Source: Saccharina japonica (lineage: Eukaryota > Sar > Phaeophyceae > Laminariales > Laminariaceae). Taken from it: a stretch of DNA of 64,000 bases. The stretch spans positions 300,323 to 364,322 of the forward strand of contig MEHQ01002784.1 of NCBI GenBank assembly GCA_008828725.1, written 5' to 3'. The position numbers and the translations under genes are program-made. This document shows positions 32,278-43,100 of the stretch, piece by piece (position 1 is the first letter of the stretch; every line of letters starts with the position of its first letter). The notes beneath the pieces are model-generated. The model worked only from the letters and a program-made list of their open reading frames with translations, was not told the origin of the DNA and ran no database searches.

Positions 32278-32363
32278 TCGTACCACTCTGACCCGGAATA
32301 TAATAAACACTTTTATATTAACTTTTTTTTAAATGGTCTTTATATTTCGGTTCAGAGTGGTAC
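32278..32363. repeat. 86-bp foldback built from the recurrent 25-bp motif
   Basis: CGTACCACTCTGACCCGGAA plus TATAA on the left pairs with TTATATTTCGGTTCAGAGTG plus GTACG on the right, leaving a loop of about 36 bases. Single arms of the same motif occur at 5006, 11586, 57688 and 62649. It may be a tiny foldback element or the paired ends of a deleted one. Confidence 0.6.
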
Positions 32364-32437
32364 GTAGTTAGGTTTGGAGCAGAAATAAATAGGGTACGTA
32401 CCAGGTACGGGCAAACATTAGACACTTATAAAACTCA

Positions 32438-32439
32438 AG

Positions 32440-32474
<35 letters not shown>

Positions 32475-32475
32475 A
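32438..32475 (+). repeat. (GTT)n microsatellite
   Basis: About twelve GTT units in a row. Confidence 0.95.
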
Positions 32476-32923
32476 TCTTCACATTAAACTCGTTTCAGTT
32501 GCTAATCCCTGTAGTCTGATCTAGCAAGATCACGGCCCGTGGTCACAAAAGTGCTAGAGCCATCAGAGAATCCTAAAGAACACGTACACTTAGCAGGGAA
32601 AGGATACACAAGTCCGAAGAGGTACACCTAAAATCCCTACAGCATGTTATGCGTGTCCAAAACTGAACTACACGCCCGCAATCTCCATTCGACTACAGCA
32701 GCATCGTCCCCCCCCCCCCCCTCCCACTCTTTACCAATGAATTTGCCGACTACAGCGTAACTACTGTCTGAAGCGCTGTCTGTACAAAAACAAACGGTAG
32801 GCGTGGGAACAAGATGGAGCACGCAGCTGCTGTCTGAAGTGCTGCCAGAATGACAGTCCGCGGGCACAAAGTGAAAAAGAACAGCCAACCAAAGCCATCA
32901 TGTCCATTGACAATTACCCGAAT

Positions 32924-33163
32924 CTATCCTGAACGGTCTGTGTTAGGCACAGCATTATAAACATCGACACTGATTAGGAATCGTTCCACATTGAAGGGGT
33001 CTTCCACGATCAGGCACACAATGAAGGCACCCGGGGTGTCCGCGCCATCTCTGCCGCGTCTCTCTACAAAACCAGTGACGTCATCCACACCGACCCAACA
33101 ACAACATTCGGGGGAAAAAGCGAAGAATTTGTCAACAGAAAAACAAAAATGTTCGTCCGTCAC
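32924..33163 (-). CDS. Hypothetical ORF, uncertain
   Basis: The 79-codon - strand frame contains VGVDDVTGFVERRGRDGADT and PGAFIVCLIVEDPFNVERFL. It has a balanced, folded-protein-like composition with alternating hydrophobic segments, unlike most frames in the window. No family is recognised. It could be a single exon or a fragment of a mobile-element protein. There is no neighbouring frame that clearly continues it. Confidence 0.25.
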   Translation of the reverse strand: MTDEHFCFSVDKFFAFSPECCCWVGVDDVTGFVERRGRDGADTPGAFIVCLIVEDPFNVERFLISVDVYNAVPNTDRSG

Positions 33164-34885
33164 GGGTCGATGTCGTCCGTGCTCCGGATCGCTTCTCCTG
33201 TGCGCTGCTGTGCTGCTGCGCCGGCGCGCTGCTGTGCTGCTGCTCAGGCGCGCCGCTCCGGTGCCGCTCGGCCAGTCCTAGCACGACCACACTCGACCCG
33301 CTCCGTCCGTACACGCTCTCGTTGCTGTCCTTCCCAGTCGGCTCCTCGCTTTCTCTCTCGTTGCACTCAGGGTGCTTGGTCTGAAAAATAAAAATTCTCG
33401 CGCTGAAGGGATTGACCAGTCCAACAACAGCTCGTCGCCACACGCTCCCTCCTCCTTTGATGGCGAAGCCAGGTTACTGAGACAGTACAGCTCCCTCTAG
33501 CAAACATACCTAGGGCTGTGTACGTAGTGTCCGTCCACCTTTCTGATGGCGTCTGCCTCCGCGCACAAAAGTGAGATGGACATTGCTGTCTACACCGACG
33601 GCCAAAAAGGCCCGTGCATCTGGACTTTTGCGCCTGACGCACCAGTGCCGATCCAACTCTACCGCTGCACACGCTTCGCGGCGGGTGCGCAGCAGCAAGG
33701 AGGTATCGGTCCGCTTGAGGGTGAGCCTAGCCTTGCTCGCTAGAAAGACCCCCCCCCTCGCTATGGGCCATGCCAAAGCAAAAAATTTGCCGAGGCAGCG
33801 AGGGGAAGAAGGAGAAGCGCTTATTTGAGATATTTTGCCTTCGAGCAACATCGACATATGCGTATTCACAGTTCGTGCGATATAAAACTGAATATACGAT
33901 TATTTTCCGTGTGCAACTCGGATATAAAACTCGAGCTGGCTACGAGTATGTAATTTTGTTTTGACAGTTCCGCCCCATCAGCCCTTGGAGGCAGTTCCGG
34001 CCCATCAGCCGTCTCGAGCTTCAGTCTTCTGTGGCACCTATGCAGCATGATACAGCAGCAGTGTTTTACAGGGAGCAGGAGACAACTTGTTCAGATATTA
34101 CTACCTCCTGGTTTGTATTTATCATACCATGCAGCGTCGCGGACCGCAATCATATGTTTCGGGCACACACGAGAATGACAAGAACACAACGGCGGCGGCG
34201 GCGGCAGCAGCGGCCACAGATACTCGTATACCTGGTACCTGGCATGTAGCAGTACTTGTACGAAATTTGACAAGTGTACGTACGTATGATATAATATGTA
34301 CGAGGCTTTAAAATGTACGCGCAAAAATACAGTATAAGCACCAACTACTTGGGAAACGCGTACATTTGTTTGGGCGTGGTCGGAGTCTCGCTTTTGACAG
34401 ACCGTACCTGTACGTGCTCTGCAAAGTCGTCGCTAAAGAATGCGCAGGAGGCCCGAAGCGATGGATGACTGACCCAAACGCGTGATGGTGTGCCAACACG
34501 GCATGCTATTCAAGCTACAGCAGCAGTACTCTACGTACTCGTACAGAGTACTCGTAGCTTGTTGCAAGATGTCTCGAACAACTCTGTTTTAAAAAATCAC
34601 CTTATCTCAGGATTGCCCACACCAGAACACATGGGAAAAGGCACAGCGCCCGACTCAGGTGATCGCCAAAATCTTCCTTCTCCCCCTCTTCCTCCTCCTC
34701 CTCCTCCTTCTCCTCCTCCTCCTGGGGACTTCAGGTACGCATGCAGGGGCACGCACACCTTCCCTTCCTCGTTTGCGTTCCCTCTTGTCCGCCCCTGATC
34801 TCACATCTCCGCCGCCCTTTCGGCCCTTTGCTCACGAAACAGAACACATGTCGTGCGTTTTTCCTCAAAAAAAGAACAGAAAATA
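33164..34885. other. No firmly recognised gene
   Basis: GCTGCTGTGCTGCTG repeats lie at 33205-33245 and (CTC)n at 34680-34720. Overlapping open frames at 33546-33869 on both strands are of similar quality and cannot be resolved without comparison. GTAC-rich sequence lies at 34210-34330. Confidence 0.35.
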
Positions 34886-35030
34886 TCGAGTTGGTGGCTT
34901 TTCCCACCAACCCGATATTTGTAGGTCGTGCGTGCAAAATATCGCGATATTACGGCCATACCTGACGTTCGTATAAGACTCGATAGTCGCTCTTTTCGGA
35001 ATATATTCGTCCATATCGCGATATTTTGTT
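34880..35030. repeat. Strong hairpin plus TATCGCGATA palindromes
   Basis: AAATATCGAGTTGGTGG and CCACCAACCCGATATTT form a stem of about 17 bp with one mismatch around a short CTTTTC loop. Downstream, the perfect palindrome ATATCGCGATAT appears at about 34939 and again at about 35014. The hairpin arms also share the AATATCG core. Confidence 0.6.
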
Positions 35031-36300
35031 GAGTTTTATGTGTGTCTATTAATAGTGTCGAATAATCGAGAGAAGCAAACTAAAGGGCTATTATACTTAC
35101 ATCAAGTAAGTGCGAACAAGGGTCACCACATGATGAGCAACAACTTGGGTGGCTTGGGAGGAGGCACATAGGAGGTCGGATGCTGAGAGAGGACAGAGAG
35201 AGGGACACCGGGGGAGGAAGAGAGAGACGGGGCAGGGATGGGCCGTCACTCCAAAGGAGCCGAGGGGGAGAGGTTGGATAACGAGGACGCGACACGAGTG
35301 CGCAGCAGCCGGTCGTCGAGTTGGAACGCACGCGTGTGCTTCACGTTCGTCGCTTTTTTTCCTGGGAGACTTCCGTCAAGGTGCCAGACCGGGCGGAAAT
35401 ATTAGGGACATTTCGATGGTCACAAAATATACAAATGCACCTAGTAATCGTTACGAGAAGACCGGAGGTCGAGCGAAGACCCGAGGGTAGCGAAGGGTAG
35501 CCCGACAAGGTTGGCCAAAATCAACATAACATCACCCAGGCCACGCCAAACAAGCTGAAACTTGGAGGGTGCCCGTAGTGTGATGAGTAGAGAAGGTCTG
35601 TGCGGTCGGGGGCGGGGTCAGACAAGGGATTTCGTGACTCAAAAAATCGAGGGGGTGAGCCTCTTGTGGGGAGAAAAACAAGTAAGACAGACAGACAGAC
35701 AGACAGCAGACAGACAGACAAGATTTGAATTCCCAAAATAGAGACTCAGTTTAGCAAACTGAGAATATTTGGCCGATTTCGGCCAATTTGTACCGTTTTC
35801 GGCCGAATTTCGATTAATGTGCCTGTTTTCACGTTAAACGTAGCCGAGAACATGATGACATGCTTTCAGACGAGACGTAGGTATCGTATATCAGTGAGGA
35901 AGCGGAAACAAAACGCAAATTTAACGTTTTGTAGTAGTTTTCAGCAATTTTCCGTGTTTTGAATTATCTTCCCTGTTTCCGGAATAAGGGCTAAATACGG
36001 CCTTTTTGGTCCGACGGTTTTATGTCGTCGTTTTATGCTTTATTGTATATCGTTCGAATTGTCTTGTCATTATCGTTTTCTGAGTCGTGGGAGAGAGAGA
36101 TTCTTCCCCTCGGCCAGATACCTGTATCGCAGCCTGCTGCAACCCCCTGATTATCTCGACCACCCAATTTTACGGTCTCTCTCTCCCCACTATAATATCG
36201 GCCGGGTTCCTAACTAGTACGGCCTACAGTTGTCTCGGACGACCAAGCCTCCGAATGGTACGGTACCATTCGACTCCTCCAACACCGAGGTAGTGTGAGA
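35031..36300. other. No recognisable gene; (ACAG)n at 35688-35722
   Basis: GA-rich low complexity at 35150-35240. An imperfect (GACA)n microsatellite lies near 35690. Nothing coding is recognised. Confidence 0.4.
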
Positions 36301-36897
36301 CTACTGTTTACCGTACTGGTGGATATTATCTACCCCAAACTGTTCCATGTCCCTGGCTGTTACCACAACGATACGAGGAAAGGGGGGCCATGGTCGGGAA
36401 ACGAGGAAAACATGACACAAACTCCAACACAAGGGCAATGGCTCTGCCGATCGCCCTAAAAGACGACCTTGACCCACGAGCCTCGTTCGAGGCCGCATGC
36501 ACACGGCAATACACTCTTCCTGATCAAGCTTATGGCCCCAACAACGCACGGCTACCTTGTCGGGCCTGTTGCCCTCGCGTGTTTCCCACCTATGTGCCGT
36601 GAGCGTAAATGCCACGTCGCCCCGGGCGAGGCAGCGCACGGCGTGCACCACCTCCGAATCGGCGGCGAACAGTTCGTCTGTTCGCACCACCAGGAGGTAC
36701 CTCAGACATAAAGCACAGCCACAAACCATCTCCAGGTCCCGCGAGGGCGTGGCGGTTTCTTTAAAGACAAGCATACCGAACAAAGCCGGTCGGCGGACCC
36801 GCCGAACCGTTCCTGCCACTAAGTGGGCTTGTGCGATACCCCTGAAAGCCCACGGCACCACGGGAGCCGTGACCTGTAGCTCCAGCTGTACGTGCAC
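36301..36897 (-). CDS. Hypothetical ORF of up to 198 codons, uncertain
   Basis: This is the longest non-repeat open frame on the - strand in this part. It starts at a GTG-type codon, with an in-frame stop shortly upstream, and contains RDLEMVCGCALCLRYLLVVR and FPRIVVVTARDMEQFGVDN. The composition is moderately protein-like. A + strand frame (36557-37141) overlaps it. No domain or homolog is recognised. It may be an exon, a decayed ORF or chance. Confidence 0.25.
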   Translation of the reverse strand: MHVQLELQVTAPVVPWAFRGIAQAHLVAGTVRRVRRPALFGMLVFKETATPSRDLEMVCGCALCLRYLLVVRTDELFAADSEVVHAVRCLARGDVAFTLTAHRWETREGNRPDKVAVRCWGHKLDQEECIAVCMRPRTRLVGQGRLLGRSAEPLPLCWSLCHVFLVSRPWPPFPRIVVVTARDMEQFGVDNIHQYGKQ

Positions 36898-37739
36898 TCG
36901 ATATAATTACTGCACCGTCGCCAATTCCCTAGAAATCGCATTCGACGCGCAACACCCCAAGGCGACCCCGATCGACATCAGGCTTCGCAACCATCTGAGT
37001 CACCCGACGCCAAAACAAAAACCAAAGCTCCTGACAAACCACCGACAAGCGAATCGTACGCCGAAATGGGCGACCAGACGCGTACGTGCCCCAAGCGGAG
37101 ATCGCAACTGGACCACCACCATCCTGGAGGTCGCGATGTAGGTACATAGACCCCCCCCCCCCGCGCGGTGCTGCTCCCGAAATTGGCTCCGCCGACGACC
37201 GACGAAGCCCGCTCCCCCTATTCGAGCGCAAAAGGCGCGGCCGTAGGAAGTTTCGGCGTCCGAGCCGACAGCCGCGACTCTCCATCCACGCGTAACAGTC
37301 GCCGGTCAGATTGTAGCTGTCGTACACCCGCTGCTGATGCCGCCAGCGGAACACACTCGGTGGGTGCAGGCGGCGGCGACAAAAGAGGGGGGGGTGGGAG
37401 GGGGTCACCGACGTATGTCCAACGCTGTGTGGTGGCATGAGTGAGTCTTAACACTCCGCCCCCGTAGCAGTTTAGGCTTCGCCAAGTGTGCCTACAATGT
37501 GATGCGATTTATTATCTTCACACTTCTGTCTTTCTCCCTCCCTAGTTGTAACTCAGATCCGGGGTCACAAAGTAGGCTCCTCTCCCTTCGCCCCCACTAC
37601 GGTTCTTGCCTTGATTTTTTATCGCGCAGAGGGTTCAGCCTTCCCCAACGCTCGTCGATGTTCATCGAATCTTGCCAACTCACGCTCTCGCGCTTTCCGC
37701 TAGTCAATATTTGTTTTGCGAGAAAAAGCCCCTATGAGC
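36898..37739. other. No firmly recognised gene
   Basis: GC-rich and open on both strands, with C- and G-runs at 37151-37161 and 37385-37393. Overlapping frames on both strands prevent a call. Confidence 0.35.
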
Positions 37740-37832
37740 ATGCACTCGAGGGGGCTCGAACTCGCGACCTTGACGCTGACAAGCTTCGTAGTTGCCTACT
37801 AGCCCACCGGGGCGACCAGCTCTGTTTCATAT
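37740..37832 (-). other. tRNA-like sequence (possible pseudo-tRNA or SINE head)
   Basis: The - strand has an A-box-like TGGGCTAGTAGGC and, about 38 bases on, a B-box-like GCGAGTTCGAGCCCC, close to the spacing of a tRNA gene. The T-stem pairs poorly, and the acceptor stem could not be closed convincingly. I therefore do not call a functional tRNA. A similar sequence lies at 4565-4650. Confidence 0.4.
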
Positions 37833-39943
37833 AATACCTGGTGTTGTTTGTGACATATTATACATGAATATTTTTCTCCTTTTTTTTCTCTCTCTGAGAA
37901 CCGTCGACAACAGCGCCAACTCTCAAATCGATATCGCATTCCGTTTTGTTACGCACTCGCAGAGCGTCCACACGTACCACGTTGTTTTGGAGTACGACGG
38001 TTTTCCCCTGTCAGCAGATCCCGCAGCAGCCTTCTCGGAGTCTCGTGGCTCGTGGCACTGTCCACCATACGATCTCGGAGTCAGCATCATCCACCATCAT
38101 CGCGGGAACACCTGGCTTGGCTGCCCAGAAGAAAAAGGGGGGCACAAATTGCTGGCTTGGCTGCCCAAACCAGCGACTACCCCACGTGTGCTCACACTTG
38201 CAGCAGAACCTCGTGCTTGCTTGCGATCGGCGTGGGGATGGTGACCTGCACTTGGTGCCTTTCTCGAAAGGAGTGGCTACCTGCGAGTCACAACAAATCA
38301 CCGAAATCCACCATACTCTATCCCAGTCCCCGGTACAGACAGGCCTCAATCTCGCTACCACTAAACCCTGTTTTGTTCGTTATTCCGATGCGGAGGCCGT
38401 TTCGTCATCTACGTACAAAACTACCCTATATTATATTTAGTCATAATGCGCAATGGTTGGGTCCCGTCACTGCAGGCGACGTGAAACTTAAACAATTCCA
38501 ACTATCGCCAACGGTCGCACATAATATAGGCTTGGCCCAACATTTTGGCACTGCAGAGATACTATGTTACCAACCCAAACTGGGTACTCGTAGGGGATTA
38601 AAGTCGCAGGAATGCGGAAACGGTCACAAACCAAGCAGCCCCGATTGACGAGACATGGAGTGTGTCGGAAGTGCGACGCAGGGCGATGTGTGTACCACAC
38701 GCGCAAATCTTGACGGCGTCTTAGGTACTGCTCAGATTTCCCGAAGACGGTTACCATTATCGCACCTTTCGTTTGTTTGGTCGCCAACCTTGTCGTAATA
38801 AGGTTAACAGTCACTACTGCACTGTTCCTAGAGCGAACTATTACCACGGATGAATGCCGTCGGTTTGCTAATCATCAGGCAGAAAACGTTTTTTTTTCAT
38901 AGCGTCCATATGTCAACGCTAGATATAACTGCTCCTTTTTGTTCGAAATAAATTATACTGGTACACAATACGTCAGCTGTGAGTACTACCCATTGAACGG
39001 TTGGAGCTCAACTTTGCAAGCTGCGTGATACGATAGCCACGTTTATTGGGCGTGCCTGTTCTATGTTTCATGTAACAATATGTTGTTTGTGTAAATCTAC
39101 GATATAGCAGTTGATACTCAGTTTTGTATTAATTCCAAAATGAAGCGTTATACGCACTCCACAATCAACAGATAAATAACCAACAGCACCGCACCGTAAT
39201 ACCTAACAACGGCAAGCATACGAGTACTGTTGAATGAAAACCATGGTGATTAGTTATTGTGCCGCTGTGGACCTGGTAGATTACAGCTTAGTCCTTCGCC
39301 CCACCGCAATTGCCTCTACGTGGCATCTTATTGTGTACCCCTTCACTCTGAAATAAAATGAATATTTTCTCGGTCATGGACTTTTTGTCCAACTGTCAGG
39401 AGTCCAGTGGTCCAGACACCGCTCCAAGCACGACTAGGTCACAGATATATGTATCCCATTTTGCCTCCCGGACCATATCTTGATTTCAACCACGCAGAGA
39501 GTTCTACAACCCATACCTCGCAGGCGTCCAACGCGGTGAGCTGACTCGCGCACCGACGCCTTTTGGGTAAAAATAGAACCACACGTACAGTGTTGTCAAG
39601 GACCCGGACTTCAGCCAACAATAAATAGCTTGCATCCACACAAGCAACTTCTCCTTCATGGGAAATACTGCTTTTTTGTATAACCCACACAAACGTAGGA
39701 GGGTATCAGGACCTTACTGGCTCCGATATATTTTCAAAGCGCACAATGTGGACCGAAATGCCTATTTTTCGTCGCTAATACCCACCTGTCTGCAGGCACA
39801 TACATGCCAAGGATACCTCGCGAACCAACCGCGTCGCCGTTACTTGCAGGTTTCGCGAGACGCATACTCCAGCATATAGCCGTAAGAGCGGACTTGCGAC
39901 GGACACACTGGCGACAGCTGGTTTCCGTGTAGCGAGAGCAGCA
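37833..39943. other. No firmly recognised gene upstream of the KamA-family gene
   Basis: Overlapping + frames at 37792-38648 show no domain. A - strand frame at 39439-39690 (contains LTALDACEVWVVELSAWLKS) has protein-like composition but no recognised family. No clear TATA box or initiator could be defined before the KamA-family start codon. Confidence 0.35.
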
Positions 39944-40190
39944 ATGATGGCCATGATGAGATCATTCGGTGCTCCGCTGAGCTTCGTCGCGCCAGCGTTT
40001 TACGGTAGGTTGGCGTCGGTTTCTACGCCCGAGCCAAGACTGGACGACAGAGCCCCTCTGCAACCGCCGAGAGAGAATATAGGAATCGATCCCAAGCACA
40101 GTGGCAGCTTGTTACCGGCTGCTGCTGCTGCTGCTTCTGCTGCCACTCGTGAGTTAAAGGCAGAGACGAAGGCATTTCCAATGTGGTTAG
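39944..40190 (+). CDS. KamA-family gene, exon 1 (N-terminal leader)
   Basis: Starts MMAMMRSFGAPLSFVAPAFY. It is rich in A/S/R with few acids in the first 25 residues, which fits a mitochondrial targeting peptide; a plastid signal cannot be excluded. An alanine run (LLPAAAAAASAATREL) comes from a GCT microsatellite. The donor is GTGAGG at 40191. It ends one base into a glycine codon, which exon 2 completes. The choice of this exon rests on frame fit, so it is less certain than the catalytic exons. Confidence 0.65.
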
Positions 40191-43100
40191 GTGAGGATTC
40201 TTCTACGCGCGAAAAACACGGGCCTTTTACGCCCGGTAGGCTGGGTTGTCATGGGAAAGTGAATCTCGTGTGGGTGTGTGCGGATGCTCTGAAATAAGCC
40301 AGCGCTTGCACCGGCGACGAGCACTCAGCAGACGGTGAAGTCTGCTGTTGCAAATATTGCAATCGGGCTCAAAGCTCCGGAGTGCTGATAAATCGAGAGC
40401 CCCCAAGGGCAGTCGTTTTTTGTTCAAAGCGGTCTCAAAGAGCAGACGAAGAGAGAAGACCGATGCTGTTGAGTTGTGAGAGAGCGTGCGCGTGTACCTT
40501 CGATCAATCACATCTGTGAATGGTCCTCCATATGCAGCAGAATGCCTCAGGCTACAGGTACCAGGAGAACAGAACAAAAAATACTCGTGAGAACTACTGT
40601 ACGGGACAACTTGAGTTACGCCGCAACATATACATATATATTCTACTACAAGTAGATATCACTCTTTGATACCTGGTATGCATAAGTGTATACTACGTAA
40701 ATAAACTTCACGCCTAGCCCAGTAGCATTGGTATTGTGCTAGCGCCTTGTGCTGTACTACAATGGCACATTCCCTTCCCCACCGAACCATGGTCCGACAC
40801 CCTAACCACAACCGCTACGTACTCGTATGTCAGTACTGAAGAGCGCGTCATGCTGCTGTGTACTACGAGCGACGTATATCGAACGATTTCGTTCAAGACA
40901 TCGGATCGATAGCCTACGCACTAGATACCACAGCGGTCAGCTGCATACCAGGTAGCATGTGCGGTATATATATTTAATAGACTGGGTTTGAAGCCCAAAA
41001 AACAATGTATCCGCCCACTTGCATTCGACCACCATTCCAGCGCACCCTACAAGCCAGCTGGCGTGTGCCGGGCGTCGGTTTCCGTGAGTTTCGTGCGAAC
41101 ACACAAAGGAAGGTTCACATGCACGAACATCAACGAATAATCCGAGTTTTGATTTCTATTCTACCACCCCCCCCCCTGACTGAGCAAAGAAGACTAAACA
41201 ACGTTAACCGTTGAGTCACTTAGGTTCTCTCCAGGTTGGATCCGGTATTCGTAGTTAGATGCGTCCACTGAATCACCAACACATTCTATTCGCACCGATT
41301 GAGATACACCGAGGGAACCCGCGCGCACTTCCTTCAGCAAAGAACAAGTCCTCCCAGCATAGACAACAATATCTGCTTATTATCGCCACTATCGTGTACT
41401 TCTTGATTTCGCTGTTTTTACGTGTTGCGTGGTGTTTTTATGTGTCTTCCTTTTCCTTAGGAGTTTGGGGTTGCTTGTTGCTGTTGGCGGTGGTGTTGGC
41501 GTCGGTTGTCGTCGCCAATCGCCCTTTTGCGCGTACCCGAAAACATATGTAGGCAGTGCACACAACAGCCCTAAAAGGCCACCGCCCAACTTTGGATCGG
41601 TCAGTCGCCACAACAACTCTGGACGGTCACCGGCTCCATTTGTTTAGGCATCCACAACGACGCCTCCAGCCTTTTAAAACCGTGTGAATTCCACTATAGC
41701 CGATTGCAGTGGGGCCAAACACACTGAAGAGGGAGACCGAACAGCTTATGCACTCTGGAGGACGGCAGGAAGGCTCCTACACTCCACGTTGCTAAGCTCC
41801 GCCCCCGCTGCCTGGTGGCGTTTGACGGCTTAGTCGTTTTGATACGATTTCCTTATTAAAAGCTGTGCGTTCGACCTATCGATCACTACCAACGGCTAAC
41901 GAATTCGATAACAATCTCAACGGTTTATGAAGGTCTTGACATCGAGCCCCGCGAGTACAGCATCTTCACCAAGAGCCGCATCAAAGATATCTTCGACACG
42001 CACATCGGTCGCGGCAAGTTGGACCATCGGCCTTACATGGCCGCAGCGAGTGTTCTTCCGATGCGCACCAACAACTACGTGGTACGGCAGAAACATGTGA
42101 TGTAATACAAGAGCCCCGCTCTGCATTTGCCAGGGGAGGGTGGTAATAACCTTGAGTTGTGAGTTTGGGCCGTCTTGGTCGTCTGACAGGAACGAGGGCA
42201 GGGTCGCTTGTTGGAAGATGGATTAAATACAAACTTAGCGAACGACAAGACCTCACTTACGGTTTTGTACGAACCTATCGATGTGATTGTAAACACGACA
42301 GCAGGAGTTGCTGTGATCATCCTGTATTTGAGGTATGCTGCAAACGTTTTGTTCGCAGTTTCTTGCACAATGTAGAAGACCGGTGTCTGATGGGCAAGCG
42401 TTCGAGGACCACCTGGACAATATAGAGGAAACATACGCGCTACCTTAGCGTGGGTGGATCTATTGAATTTGAGGTTTAAGAAGGAAACAGCTCGGCTTCA
42501 AGGAAAGACACCGTGGTACAAACTGTGTTGAACTTGATCACTTGGGCTCAAAGGAACTCGCACATATAATCGGTTACGTTTTATATGCACGCCAGCTGGC
42601 GCGACGGTTTTCAATCTACGGGCGGATACGTAGGTAAACCTAATGGCGAAGCTCACAAAATATCCATACTCTGCTGCTGTGTAGGTGCAAGCAGTTGATC
42701 TGTTGCCATGCACAGCGATCTCTGCGTGCCATACGCCAGAGTGCATGTGCCGGCCCGCATGACAAGGCATATAAAAATCAGGGCGGTACTACTGTACGCT
42801 TTTGTTGATGCAACCGTGATGCCCATTGAAACAACCACTACTTGAAGAAGTTTGCGCTCGTGGTTTGATGTTTCGGCTGTTGGGCTTGCCGTACAGAATA
42901 TGTTCGTTCCTTCTTACCACTGTATCCCAATATTTTAAATGCTTGCCATCGTGTCGCAAACTGAGCAACGGCTCCGATGTGAATATGTGCATTAGAGATT
43001 GGTGTCCATCGAACAAGGGCCGGCCCAGAGGCGCACAGGGCTCGGTAGCGAACGCATGGTTTTGTTGTTGTCACAGGGTGGCACATCCTTCGATCCGGCT

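Noticed and set aside
37740-37832. Functional tRNA gene
   Set aside because: The internal boxes are present but the T-stem and acceptor stem do not pair well.
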